Source of the DNA: Purshia tridentata
Lineage: Eukaryota > Streptophyta > Magnoliopsida > Rosales > Rosaceae
Assembly (NCBI GenBank): GCA_003254885.1
Contig: QANT01002513.1
Span: forward strand, 1 to 29,976
Reading direction: 5' to 3'
Length of the DNA stretch: 29,976 nucleotides
The notes beneath the pieces are model-generated. The model saw only the letters and a list, made by a program, of their open reading frames with translations. It ran no database searches and was not told where the DNA came from. Below are positions 8,533-16,947 of this stretch, piece after piece. The position numbers and the translations under genes were made by a program. How positions within the stretch are numbered: the stretch's first letter is position 1; every line of letters begins with the position of its first letter.

Positions 8533-8994
8533 TTATAGTTCCCATGCATTTTCTTCCTGATCTTCTTCGAACACGTTTAGGGGTTTATGTGCTTCGACTA
8601 AGAAGTCTGCCACTGCCTGCCCTTTACGAGCTGTTTGCGGTTTGAACTCTATATCGAATGCCCCCAGTTTGATGGCCCATTTCATCATTCTTCCGGAGAG
8701 GTCTGGTTTGGCAAGAATTCCCCGGACGGGTTGGTTGGTGATCACTGCTATTTTATGCCTTTCGAAATATTGCCGAAGCTTCCTTTTTGCAGTGACGAGA
8801 GCCAAGACGCATTTTTCCGAAGCATTGTATCGAGTCTCTGCTTCCACGAGGCTCTTGCTCACATAGAACACTGGATGCTGTTGGCCATCTCGTTCAATTA
8901 TTAACGCAGCGCTCACAGCGAATTCTGAAGCTGCTAGGTACAAAAATAGGACTTCTCCAGGTTCGGGAACTGCAAGGATAGGCGGGTTGGCCAT
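8533..8994 (-). pseudogene. First (original Ty3/gypsy) RNase H of copy 1, degenerate active site
   Basis: VFYVSKSL, RYNASEKCVLAL and VADFLVEA match the ordinary Ty3/gypsy RNase H that follows RT. The family's first catalytic Asp (DAS) is replaced, giving YLAAS, and the Asp of the TDH-type motif is replaced, giving ITNQPVRG. Copy 2 has the same losses (YLAVS, ITNQP), so this is inherited rather than new decay. It probably acts as a connection domain while the second RNase H is catalytic. The frame is detached from RT by the 103-bp duplication and from the second RNase H by a stop. Confidence 0.8.
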
Positions 8995-10198
8995 GTATTC
9001 TTTGATTAGCAGCGCTCACAGCGAATTCTGAAGCTGCTAAGTATAAAAATAGGACTTCTCCAGGTTCGGGAACTACAAGGATAGGCGGGTTAGCCATGTA
9101 TTCTTTGATTTTCTTCAACGCTTCAGATTGCGCTGTTCCCCAAGATCCTCCCTTTTTTATTGCATGAAAGAATGGCTTGCACCTATCTGTTGCCCTTGAA
9201 ATAAATCTGCTTAGTGCAGCAATCCGTCCTGTTAAAACCTGCACCTCCCGAACTGTTCGAGGTTCTTCCATTTCTTGAAGAGCTTGGACTTTGCTTGGGT
9301 TGGGTTCGATCCCTCGTTGGCTGACGATGTATCCCAGGAATTGCCCGGAAGAAACGCCGAACGCACACTTCGTCGGATTTAATCGCATCTTGTATCTGCG
9401 AAGGACTTCGAACGTTTCTTTCAAGTCAACATGATGATTTTTTCTTGATTTGCTCTTTACGACCATGTCGTCGATATATACTTCCATGGTTCTCCCTATT
9501 TGATCTTTGAACATCTGGTTGACCAATCTTTGATAGGTTGATCCTGCATTCTTGAGGCCGAAAGGCATAACTGTATAACAGTATAGCCCTCGTTCGGAAA
9601 TGAAGGCTGTCTTATCTTGATCGTCGATTGCCATTGGGATTTGATTATATCCGGAATATGCGTCGAGAAAAGTCAGCTGTTCGTACCCGGCGATGGCGTC
9701 TACCATCTGATCGATCTTGGGGATCGGGTAACAATCCTTTGGACAAGCTTTATTCAGATTGGTGAAGTCGATGCATACTCTCCATTTGCCGTTCTTCTTT
9801 TGGACTACTACCACGTTCGAAATCCACGTGGGGCACCAAACATCCCTTATGAATCCTACTTCGAGGAGTCGATCGACTTCGTCGCTTATTACCTTATTCC
9901 TTTCCGGCGCGAATCTTCTTTGCCTTTGCTGATGTGGCGTCATGCTAGGGTCGACGTTTAGCCTGTGGCACGCTATGCTCGGATCAATCCCCGGCATATC
10001 CACGTGCGACCATGCGAACACATCTTTGTTCGCCCGAAGAGTTTCGATCAGACGTGTTCGTTCTTCTTCTTTCAGGAGGGTACCCACCAACACCGTTTTG
10101 TCTGGTTCCTCCTGATCCAATACTATTTCTGCTAGTGGCTCGATAGTCATTGGTTCAGTCATAGATTCTTCCTGGATTGGTGGATCCTCCTTTAATTG
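8894..10198 (-). CDS. Reverse transcriptase of copy 1 (start of pol)
   Basis: Copies element RNA into DNA. The translated region begins right after the conserved TAG at 10199-10201; the first ATG is at 10162. Counting from that Met, the fingers motif is WRVCIDFTNLNK, the first catalytic Asp is D167 in LTFLDAYSGY, and the YIDD box gives D231 and D232. MPFGLKNAGSTYQRLV and FLGYIVSQRGIE are conserved Ty3/gypsy RT motifs. The frame is continuous with protease across the TAG. It is open through the whole RT and thumb, then runs out of frame in the 103-bp duplication; its last residues are out-of-frame sequence. Confidence 0.92.
   Translation of the reverse strand, partial: QLKEDPPIQEESMTEPMTIEPLAEIVLDQEEPDKTVLVGTLLKEEERTRLIETLRANKDVFAWSHVDMPGIDPSIACHRLNVDPSMTPHQQRQRRFAPERNKVISDEVDRLLEVGFIRDVWCPTWISNVVVVQKKNGKWRVCIDFTNLNKACPKDCYPIPKIDQMVDAIAGYEQLTFLDAYSGYNQIPMAIDDQDKTAFISERGLYCYTVMPFGLKNAGSTYQRLVNQMFKDQIGRTMEVYIDDMVVKSKSRKNHHVDLKETFEVLRRYKMRLNPTKCAFGVSSGQFLGYIVSQRGIEPNPSKVQALQEMEEPRTVREVQVLTGRIAALSRFISRATDRCKPFFHAIKKGGSWGTAQSEALKKIKEYMANPPILVVPEPGEVLFLYLAASEFAVSAANQRIHGQPAYPCSSRTWRSPIFVPSSFRIRCERCVNN
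8906..9111. repeat. 103-bp tandem duplication at the RT/RNase H junction, copy 1
   Basis: The segment starting gcagcgctcacagcgaattc is present at 8906 and 9009, a period of 103 bp. It is single in copy 2. The length is not a multiple of three, so RT and RNase H fall into different frames. The repeats differ at several bases; the right one (ctaagtataaaaatagg) is closer to copy 2 (ctaaatataaaaatagg). Confidence 0.92.
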
Positions 10199-10201
10199 CT
10201 A
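10193..10201 (-). promoter_or_regulatory. Candidate stop-codon readthrough signal between protease and RT, copy 1
   Basis: The minus strand reads TAG CAA TTA, with protease and RT in the same frame on either side and no alternative frame open between them. UAG-CAA-UUA fits the UAG-CAR-YYA consensus for leaky termination known from tobacco mosaic virus. Copy 2 has the identical nonamer. It probably sets the Gag-Pro to Gag-Pro-Pol ratio. Function is inferred from context and conservation. Confidence 0.7.
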
Positions 10202-11131
10202 TTTTCCTTCGACCCCTGCGACCTCTTTGCCTGATCGAATTCCCATTGTAAGGTGATAGCATTTCTTTGCCATAGCTTGATCACCTACAATGTCGACGGT
10301 TCCTTTTCCATCCGCAGAAACACATCTCATGATTAAACACCGAGTAGATGCCTCTCCCTCCATCCTCCATATCCAATCTCTACCCATGATCACGTTATAC
10401 GCGGAAGGAGAGTTGATTACCACGAAGGTGGTGAACAGCGTCTTTCCTGCTGCGATCACTGGCAAAGTTATTTCTCCTACTGGAGTTATCTGACTACCTT
10501 CGAATGCCAGAATTGGGGTCTTATTTTCTTTTAAATCTTCATCTNTATTTTCCTTTAAATCTTCATCTCGAAGCCCCATCTGTTTGAACGTGCTATAATA
10601 CATGACCTCCGCACTACTCCCTCCATCGATCATAACTCGGTGCACTCTCGAGTTTCCAATTTGCAGGGTGACGACGAGTGCGTCTTTGTGAGGGCACTCC
10701 AACCTCTCCAAGTCTTTTCGTGAAAATTGAATGATTCCCTCCGCGTCTCTTTGGGCTGCTGCTTGTGCTGACGCCGAGCTGATTTGATTCACCCTTTGTG
10801 CTTTTTCCAGTTGACGTTTTAAAGTGCGCCTCTGGGCAGACGATCCTTCGGGTGGCTCGGATCCTCCATGGATAGAATATATTTCGTATAGGACAGGCTC
10901 TACCTGGGCCGCATTGCTATTCTCCCTCGGAGGGTTCTCCTGTGGTTGAGTTGGGCCTACTTGGTATTGAGTTAACTGCCCTTTCCGTATCATTGCCGCA
11001 ATCTGTCCTCTTAGATTGAAGCACTCTTCGAGTTCGTGCCCGAAATCATTATGAAAATGACAGTGCTTCGACTTGTCCCTGAACTCTGGTTTGGTCTTTC
11101 TCGATGAAGGTTCTCGAAATATACCCTTCAC
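10199..11131 (-). CDS. Gag C terminus and aspartic protease of copy 1
   Basis: The first part carries a zinc-knuckle variant C24-x2-H27-x4-H32-x4-C37 (CHFHNDFGHELEEC), which binds RNA in Gag. The protease follows, with its active-site Asp at about residue 169 in HRVMIDGGSSAEVMYY. This DGGS form replaces the usual DTG/DSG and is typical of Tat proteases. VIMGRDWIW is the second protease motif (the GRDW form of the ILGRDxL-like region). The protein matures the polyprotein. It contains an 8-residue tandem duplication at an undetermined base (N at 10545). The frame ends at the candidate readthrough TAG. It is out of frame with upstream gag because of the 242-bp duplication. Confidence 0.88.
   Translation of the reverse strand: MKGIFREPSSRKTKPEFRDKSKHCHFHNDFGHELEECFNLRGQIAAMIRKGQLTQYQVGPTQPQENPPRENSNAAQVEPVLYEIYSIHGGSEPPEGSSAQRRTLKRQLEKAQRVNQISSASAQAAAQRDAEGIIQFSRKDLERLECPHKDALVVTLQIGNSRVHRVMIDGGSSAEVMYYSTFKQMGLRDEDLKENXDEDLKENKTPILAFEGSQITPVGEITLPVIAAGKTLFTTFVVINSPSAYNVIMGRDWIWRMEGEASTRCLIMRCVSADGKGTVDIVGDQAMAKKCYHLTMGIRSGKEVAGVEGK
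10522..10568. repeat. 23-bp duplication flanking an N
   Basis: Two near-identical 23-bp units (10522-10544 and 10546-10568), differing at one base, sit either side of a single N at 10545. The unit plus N is 24 bp and keeps the frame. Copy 2 has one unit. A lone N between overlapping ends looks like an unmerged contig join. Confidence 0.85.
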
Positions 11132-11379
11132 CTTGAAGGCTCTACCTGGGCCGCATTGTTATTCTCCCTCGAAGGGTTCTCCTGGGGTTGAGTTGGGCCT
11201 ACCTGGTATTGGGTTAACTGCCCTTTCCGTATCATAGCCGCAATCTGTCCTCTTAGATTGAAGCACTCTTCGAGTTCGTGCCCGAAATCATTATGAAAAT
11301 GACAGTGCTTCGACTTGTCCCTGAACTCTGGTTTGGTCTTTATCGATGAAGGTTCTCGAAATATACCCTTCACCTTGTT
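10896..11379. repeat. 242-bp tandem duplication covering the zinc knuckle, copy 1
   Basis: The segment starting ggctctacctgggccgcatt is at 10896 and 11138, a period of 242 bp, and is single in copy 2. It duplicates the CHHC zinc-knuckle region and shifts the frame, so gag stops at 11128 just inside the second unit. The units differ at several bases (gctattctccctcgga versus gttattctccctcgaa). Confidence 0.92.
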
Positions 11380-12534
11380 ATCGTGGTAGATCTTTGACAC
11401 GCTGCAGGTGTGTTTAACGTTTGCCAGCGGGTCTTCGAACCGGGATTTTCGCCTTCCTCTTCCTTTTTCTCCATTCTTATTCTTGTTCGTTTGCTGCGGA
11501 AGCGGGATGACATTAACTCACGTTTGTTGCGGAAGTGGGATGGCATTAACTCGTGTCGCTTCGACGTTCGTAGGTTTGCTCTCCGTTTTGCCTTCTTGGA
11601 CTACCGACACTCGTCTTTGGTTGGCAGTATCCTTTTCGAGGCGGATGAAAGGCTCTGCTTGGGCGATGCATTCCCTCATGTCATATGGTGGGTGCATGAT
11701 AATGTTTTCATGCAGCTTCGATCCTGCCAGCAACTCTTCCTTGAACGCCGCGGTGACTGTCTCCCTTGGACAGTTATCCAATGATGACATCTCAACTATG
11801 AAGCGGGATAGATAATCTTTCAGTTTTTCATTCTTCCCTTGCTTCGTGTTGAACAAAGTAGTGATGTCCTTTTTTCTTCGTTGGTTGCATATGTATTGTG
11901 ATATGAAAACTTCACAAAGTTCAGAGAAACTCCCGATGGTTCTTGTTTTCAATTGTCGGAACCAAGTCAACGCAGAGCCGGTCAAACTCGATGGGAAGAG
12001 TTTACACTGCAAGGGCTCATTCTCCACTTCCAAGACTAGTTGTTGTTGGTAGTGGTAGATATGATCCATAAGGTCTCCAGTTCCGTCGAACAGCTGAAAC
12101 TTTGGGGTTTGAAATTTTTCTGGCCTTTTCGCAGCCATAATTTCATCGGAAAAAGGCGACCGGCAAATTCCACGCGCAGCCTCGATCGCCAGTTGCGTTG
12201 GAGTCAGAGTCCGATGACTGTTCAATAATCTGCGCAGGTCGTTGCTATCGCGAATCTTCTTCATCGTTCGTCGATCATGATCATCGAGCTCTTCTTCGTG
12301 TTGCTCTCGATCGGACCTTCCTTCCTCAACTTCACTGACTCGTGAATCACTTGACCCATCTATTTGTTTTCTTTTTTGCCTTGAATTCGTGGGTGTCTGC
12401 TTTTGTCGAGCCATTTCTAGAGCTTCGTTGGCCACGCGGTTGGCTTCTTCGACCTTGCCGGCCAAACTTTTCAGGAGTTCCATCATCTCCGCTTGCATTT
12501 GCGATCCGTTTCCAGTGTTGTCGATCCCGGCCAT
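11128..12534 (-). pseudogene. gag of copy 1
   Basis: Structural Gag that packages element RNA. The start MAGIDNTGNGSQ at 12534 is chosen because it is shared with copy 2 (MAGIENAG); the frame is open further upstream only into the LTR. A basic or coiled N-terminal part (LLKSLAGKVEEANRVANEAL, then KQKR clusters) is followed by a retrotransposon Gag core with PKFQLFDGTGD, GSALTWFRQL and LKDYLSRF. A TGA at 11518-11520 (CGA in the sister repeat unit) ends the first open part, at a 33-bp in-frame duplication of the RVNAIPLPQQT segment (11488-11553). The frame then continues to the 242-bp duplication, where it is lost. Confidence 0.88.
11488..11553. repeat. 33-bp in-frame tandem duplication in gag, copy 1
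   Basis: Two 33-bp units (11488-11520 and 11521-11553) encode VNVIPLPQQT and RVNAIPLPQQT. Copy 2 has one unit. The Arg codon of the downstream unit has become TGA, which is the gag-terminating stop. Confidence 0.88.
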
Positions 12535-12558
12535 AGTTAATTGATTGTTTCTTACGAG

Positions 12559-12576
12559 TTCCCACAGACGGCGCCA
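12559..12576 (-). other. Primer binding site of copy 1
   Basis: TGGCGCCGTCTGTGGGAA on the minus strand, 2 bp inside LTR B. The first nine bases (TGGCGCCGT) can pair with the 3' end of plant tRNA-Asp, as recalled from the family; the remainder does not fit well. The same PBS type is common in Tat elements. Copy 2 is identical. Confidence 0.85.
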
Positions 12577-12578
12577 AT

Positions 12579-13072
12579 TGTTGATGCTAAAATTCTTGTT
12601 GGGCCTGATTTTAACAAGCAACAATGAATCAATCAACTATAAGCCCACCACTCAGACGTCACACTTCCTTCGAACTTCTGTCCCCTTGATTTGTTTGAAG
12701 TCTCCCCGTGGGGTGTACCTGCAATAACACTCCGATGCTAAAATGAGTGAATAATTCTATACGCTTCTCAATGTGTTCTTTTTTCTTTGGTTTCGATTCC
12801 CTTTCATGGAGTCGCATTTCTTCTTATATAGAAAAAATAATTCTTCTGTAACCTCCTACCTTCGCGCCTTTTTCTTCCCGTTATACTCTTTTAATACATT
12901 TGATCATTGGTGTCTTTAAGGTTGGGATTAGTACAGGCTATGCCTTTAAGATAAAAAATATTACCGTTTCTATTTTTGGGCTTAGACCTTTCGGGCTTCT
13001 CACCTTCCCTTTGGATTGGGCCTGGTTATGTCTCAGCCCTGGGTCCAGGCCCAGATCTTTCTGTCGCCCACA
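12579..13072 (-). repeat. LTR B (shared: 5' LTR of copy 1, 3' LTR of copy 2), 494 bp
   Basis: Bounded by tgttgatgc next to the copy-1 PBS on the left and cgcccaca next to the copy-2 polypurine tract on the right. It carries CTATATAAG on the minus strand at 12823-12831. It is about 40 bp shorter than LTRs A and C and differs from both more than they differ from each other. Confidence 0.92.
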
Positions 13073-13095
13073 ATGCCCCCTTTTTTTCCTCTACC
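13073..13095 (-). other. Polypurine tract of copy 2
   Basis: The minus strand reads GAGGAAAAAAAGGGGGCAT up to the LTR B edge, the same place and composition as in copy 1. Confidence 0.8.
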
Positions 13096-13247
13096 CGCCA
13101 CGTGTCACGCCCTGGCTGGTAGAGGGAAAAAATGACAGCGTAAGTTAAAAAGGCGTCTTTTGATTGTTTCGAGGCGTGTCTTTTCGACCTCTACCCTTCT
13201 CGAACCTCCGAGCTTCCCCAGCCACTCATTTTTCGAATCCCTCTGTT

Positions 13248-13255
13248 TATTTAAA
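13248..13255 (+). promoter_or_regulatory. Candidate TATA box of antisense gene A, copy 2
   Basis: TATTTAAA, 176 bp before the gene A ATG, equivalent to 2740 in copy 1. The surrounding sequence is more diverged than the motif. Confidence 0.5.
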
Positions 13256-13423
13256 CCTTACTTTTCATCTCCATTACTTACAATTTCCAAGCTTCCACAG
13301 TGCCCCTTAAGAATAACCCATTTTGCGACCTCGCGCCTTTCCGTCATTCGCCCAAGGTTTTCGGTGATTCCTAGCCTGTTCTCCTCCTTCGTTCTCGTGT
13401 AAGTCCCTCTTTTCTTTTTTACT

Positions 13424-15481
13424 ATGGGTAAACTCACCCAATTGGTTTATTACTGGGAACCCTCCGTAGAACAATTAAAGAAAATAGTTAGGGATAATGA
13501 AATACCTCCCACTGTCAAAGTCCAGTCTCTTCCCGATAATTGTTGTGTAACGACCGGGGAGGGTATTCCAGAGGGTTCGTTAGTGATTTCGGCTGATTCT
13601 TTGCAGTATATTAGATTCCCTCTTCATCCCCTTTTTCATGTTATTTTCAACAAAATGGGTGTTCACCCTCTTAAACTGAACCCCAGTTGCTTCCAACTGA
13701 TTTATGCTCTTCTGGGTTTTGGGCTTTCCGTGGGGGCGGCCTTCGGGTTCGTAGACTTCTTCTTTTGTTATAAGTGGAGTAAGGTCAACGAACTCGATGG
13801 GTCTTGCACTTTTTATTTCACTCCTAAACCTGATGCCCCCAAACTCTTTCATGATCGCCCTACTTCTCATTGTGGGTGGAAAGGTAGACCGGTGATGTTG
13901 ACCGGCGAGTGGGCTGCCCCCGAACTCAGCAATGTGCCACTCCCAACTCGTTTTTCCCATTCTCCTGGTATTCCTCATTTCGATGAATATCGTCATCTTG
14001 ATATTGATGTCATTTGTCAACGTTTGTCGATCACTAACATTCTTCGCTTTCTTTTTCCAGATAAGTCCTGTTTCACAGAAGCCAGGCTAGTTCACGATAG
14101 GTTGCTAGCTCTTAAGGCTCACTTCGAACTTGGGAATCCGAAACACAGCATCGGTTGGTTCTCCACACCTCAAGTTCTTCATCGAATCAGTTCTCAACGC
14201 CAATCCATCATATACGCGCCTTTTTCGGAGGAGAAGCTTTCTAGCTTCGAGGGTTATGCTCCTAGAGACTTCGTGGGTGGCTTAATTCTGCGTTCAGAAG
14301 AGTTGGCATTGACAAACGACGGTCGAAAAAGGATCGAACAGCTAAGAGCAAGATTCAAGGCTCAAGTTGACGTCCTTTCGATTGACTCTGAAGAAACAGC
14401 TTCTGATACTGAGGAGGTCAGCATGCAGCGAAGAAAGCTCGAGCTCGCGAAGGACCCCATTTTAGAGGAAAAAAGAAAAAGAAATGATCGGAAGGTCCCC
14501 CTGAAAGCAAAAACGTCGAAGGTCGCTTCGACGGTCGAAAAGGGTCCAACCCATGGTGCTCCTGCCCTTTCGACAGCTGCGGCCATCGATCCGCCTCCTT
14601 CGACTACTGGTACCCAAAGTCCTCCCCCACTCTCTGCTTCTTCACCTCCACAAATTCCAAGTTCGAGTACCTGTCCAGCTGCCCTCCTTCCTCCATTTGT
14701 CCCTGACATGAAGAGATCCAATGGATCTCGAGTTTTGCTAAGTGATTCTGCCGTTCATGATGAGAGCACCGCGATCGCCATTACGAAGGGTTGCGTGCTT
14801 CCACGAGATGCCGTTGGGGTCGCTCAGCTGAATGATGGGGCTCTCATCGCTGCTACTCACGTAGCCAGTTATACGGTAATTAGCTCTTCGATACTTAATT
14901 TTTCGAACGTTTTCTTTCGAGCATTGACTGTATGCATTTTCTTTTAGGTGAACATGCTGAACGTGGATCTGACCAGTCGACTACTGGCGATAAAGCGTGA
15001 GCTTCGACAGGAGATTGAGAAAGGAGAGGCTGCTAGGAAGAAATTTGCTGACGCTGAGCGGTGTCGAGCTGAAAAGGACAGGGACTTGCATGCGCAGAAT
15101 TTCGAGGGGGGGCAGAAAGAACTTGAGAATTCCAGGGCTCGAGTGGCAGAACTAAAGGAGCAACTGGCGGTCGAGAAGGCTGAGCGTCAGGCCGAGTTTG
15201 ATGACTGCCAAACTTTGATTGGCATTGATCGAGCTCAGTTTTTCAGGCTTGGATGGGTTCAGAGGGCCGAACCTGAAGATGGTCGCCTATATGAAGGCTT
15301 GGAGGCCGTGGATGCTCTTCAGCACATAACTGAGCCTTATGACTACCTTCTCGGGATGCGCCCTGGCGATCGAACCCCTGCCTCGAGTCCCTCCTCTGAT
15401 GAAGAGATTGTCGAGGGTACCCTTCAAGAAAATCCTTCTCCTTCTGCGGCTGATGACTCTAATCATCCACCCGAGCAATAG
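13424..15481 (+). CDS. Antisense gene A of copy 2, intact spliced Transposase_28-like protein, 661 aa
   Basis: Exon 1 is 13424-14875 (484 codons), the intron 14876-14947 (72 bp, GTAATT...TTTTAG) and exon 2 14948-15481 (177 codons plus stop). Splicing is phase 0 and joins ...VASYT to VNMLNVDLTS. Without splicing, the frame ends at 14947. The FPLHPLFHVIFNKMGVHPLKL block (about residues 65-85) and a following hydrophobic segment resemble the plant 'putative gypsy-type transposon' family, as recalled. Later come a KRKRN basic cluster near residue 350, a Pro/Ser-rich linker, a conserved segment (SRVLLSDSAVHDESTAIAIT) and a Glu/Lys/Ala-rich coiled coil in exon 2. The tail is acidic and Ser-rich. 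No signal peptide is visible. It stays open while pol of the same element is broken. Its function is unknown; DNA or RNA binding, or regulation of the element, are guesses. Confidence 0.75.
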
Positions 15482-15736
15482 TTTTTTTTTTTTTTTTAAC
15501 TTTTGTTCTGTTTTGTACTGAATATTTTAAAACTCAATTTTCTAACTTTGGGTGACTGATTTAAGTTTTAATTTTGGCTGTTCTTTCGAATTTTGAATTT
15601 TATCTTTTAATTCTGTTGGTTTCAAATTCGAATTCTACTTACTGAAATTAAATCACAAGGAGTAACGTAATATCCTCGAGTTATTATCCGTATTAAATGG
15701 TAGCATAAAACTTGTATTCTAGGGATTCATTCTAAG

Positions 15737-15744
15737 TATAAATA
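15737..15744 (+). promoter_or_regulatory. Candidate TATA box of antisense gene B, copy 2
   Basis: TATAAATA lies 72 bp before the ATG at 15809, at the same place as in copy 1 (5318). The stretch 15482-15736 is otherwise AT-rich spacer containing ttttgtactgaatatttta, also found in copy 1. Confidence 0.6.
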
Positions 15745-15808
15745 CTTGTTCTTTCTTACCTTTGATTTCATGAAAAGTTGTGCTTACTGTGCATGCTTTG
15801 AGATATCC

Positions 15809-16366
15809 ATGGCTAAAGATCGTAAAATCAAGTTTCACCATGAGCTTCAGGCGAGCAAAAAGAGAAAAACAGTTGCTTCGTCTGGGCTTTCTGTTTCTTT
15901 GAGTTCTTCGGGATCGACGGACTCGAAGGCTACTAGCTATTCCTCGAAGTCACGTTCTTGCTCGAGAACTGATGGAATGGAGCCAAGGAATGATATCTCC
16001 AAACCTTTGTCCTCAGTACGCAAATCTGAGAATGCAATTCGATCGACTCGTTCTCCTTCTTTTTTGAGTCGTCGTCATGGCTTTGAGGCTGGGCCTTCGA
16101 GGAGAAGTGTTAATTCGATCCATTCTTCAAGAATCCTCCTTGAATGGCGTCTCTGTGAAGCACGCTTTGATTTGACTGCAGCTAGTCGGGAGGTGGATCG
16201 TCTGAAATAACTTCTCCATGAAGCGCGTTGTTTTACCAGCTCAGCGCATTCTACGGGCTTCCAGGATGGTTTTACCCAGGGTTGTGACTATTTCAAGTCA
16301 AAAGCTCGTGCACTCTTTCCCAATCTGGATTGGGAATGCCTGAGCGAGGAGCTTGTCATTCCCTGA
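15809..16366 (+). pseudogene. Antisense gene B of copy 2, one nonsense codon
   Basis: Begins MAKDRKIK and aligns along its full length with the intact copy-1 gene, through the Ser-rich region and the ARFDLTAASREVDRLK helix. A TAA at 16208-16210 replaces the CAA of copy 1. After it the frame remains open to the TGA at 16364-16366 (GFQDGFTQGCDYF, LFPNLDWECL). No other damage is seen, so inactivation looks recent. Confidence 0.75.
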
Positions 16367-16438
16367 AGGGCTCCTTGAGTTCATTTTTTTGAGTAGTTGT
16401 CATTCATGCGTTTCCTTTTGTAATCTGTTTTTTATTCT

Positions 16439-16444
16439 AATAAA
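16439..16444 (+). terminator. Polyadenylation signal after antisense gene B, copy 2
   Basis: AATAAA, 73 bp after the gene B stop, equivalent to 6024 in copy 1. Confidence 0.5.
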
Positions 16445-16489
16445 AGATGAACTTTTAAAATTTTTCCTTTCTTTTGCATATATTCATTG

Positions 16490-16860
16490 CGTATGTATTT
16501 CTTCGAACGCCTTCTTTCGAACGTTCAATGCTTCAATCGTAGCCACATTGCGTTCGCAATTTTATGAACGTCTTCTTTCAATCATTCATTGCATCGATCG
16601 AAGACGCTCTTGGCATACATGCGTGTTTTCATTAAGCGTCATCCACTAGAGCATTCAGTGCTTCGATGAATATCTTCATTACGTACGCAATTTCTCGAAC
16701 GCCTCTTTTTTTTTTTGAACATTCACTGCTTCGATCAAAGGCGTTCGAAGTGTACATGTTTTCCTTGAACGTCACCTTTCGAGCATTCAGTGCTTCGATG
16801 GAAGACTTTCACAACATATGCGTTTTTCTGGACATCCTCTTTCGAACGTTCAATACCCCT
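16490..16860. repeat. TTCGA-rich degenerate tandem repeat, copy 2
   Basis: Same position and motif vocabulary as 6055-6545 (tcgaacgcct, ttcgagcattcagtgcttcgat, ggcgttcgaag). Units are fewer and more diverged than in copy 1, so the array has expanded or contracted independently in the two copies. No reading frame is preserved. Confidence 0.72.
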
Positions 16861-16947
16861 ATTTCTTTTTTCTAGAAGAGATACTTAATTTTCATCAATT
16901 GTTATTAATATTATCTCATCGTAACAGTAACATGAGCAAAAAAAATT

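Larger units (their letters stand above)
2030..13072 (-). mobile_element. Tat-lineage Ty3/gypsy LTR retrotransposon, copy 1 (about 11.0 kb)
   Basis: The element runs on the minus strand from LTR B (5' LTR, 12579-13072) to LTR A (3' LTR, 2030-2568). The order is PBS, gag, protease, RT, RNase H, second RNase H, integrase, tandem repeats, two opposite-strand genes, polypurine tract. RT before integrase makes it Ty3/gypsy. Two RNase H domains plus antisense extra ORFs between integrase and the 3' LTR are established hallmarks of the plant Tat lineage. It is not autonomous: three frame-changing tandem duplications and nonsense codons break gag-pol. LTR B is shared with copy 2, so this is one unit of a tandem array. 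The 5 bp left of LTR A (aattc) are not repeated on the right side of LTR B, C or D. Confidence 0.93.

Noticed and set aside
6919..9961. Plus-strand ORFs of 60-136 codons over pol of copy 1 (and the same over copy 2)
   Set aside because: They are reverse-strand shadows of integrase, RNase H and RT, with no recognisable domain.
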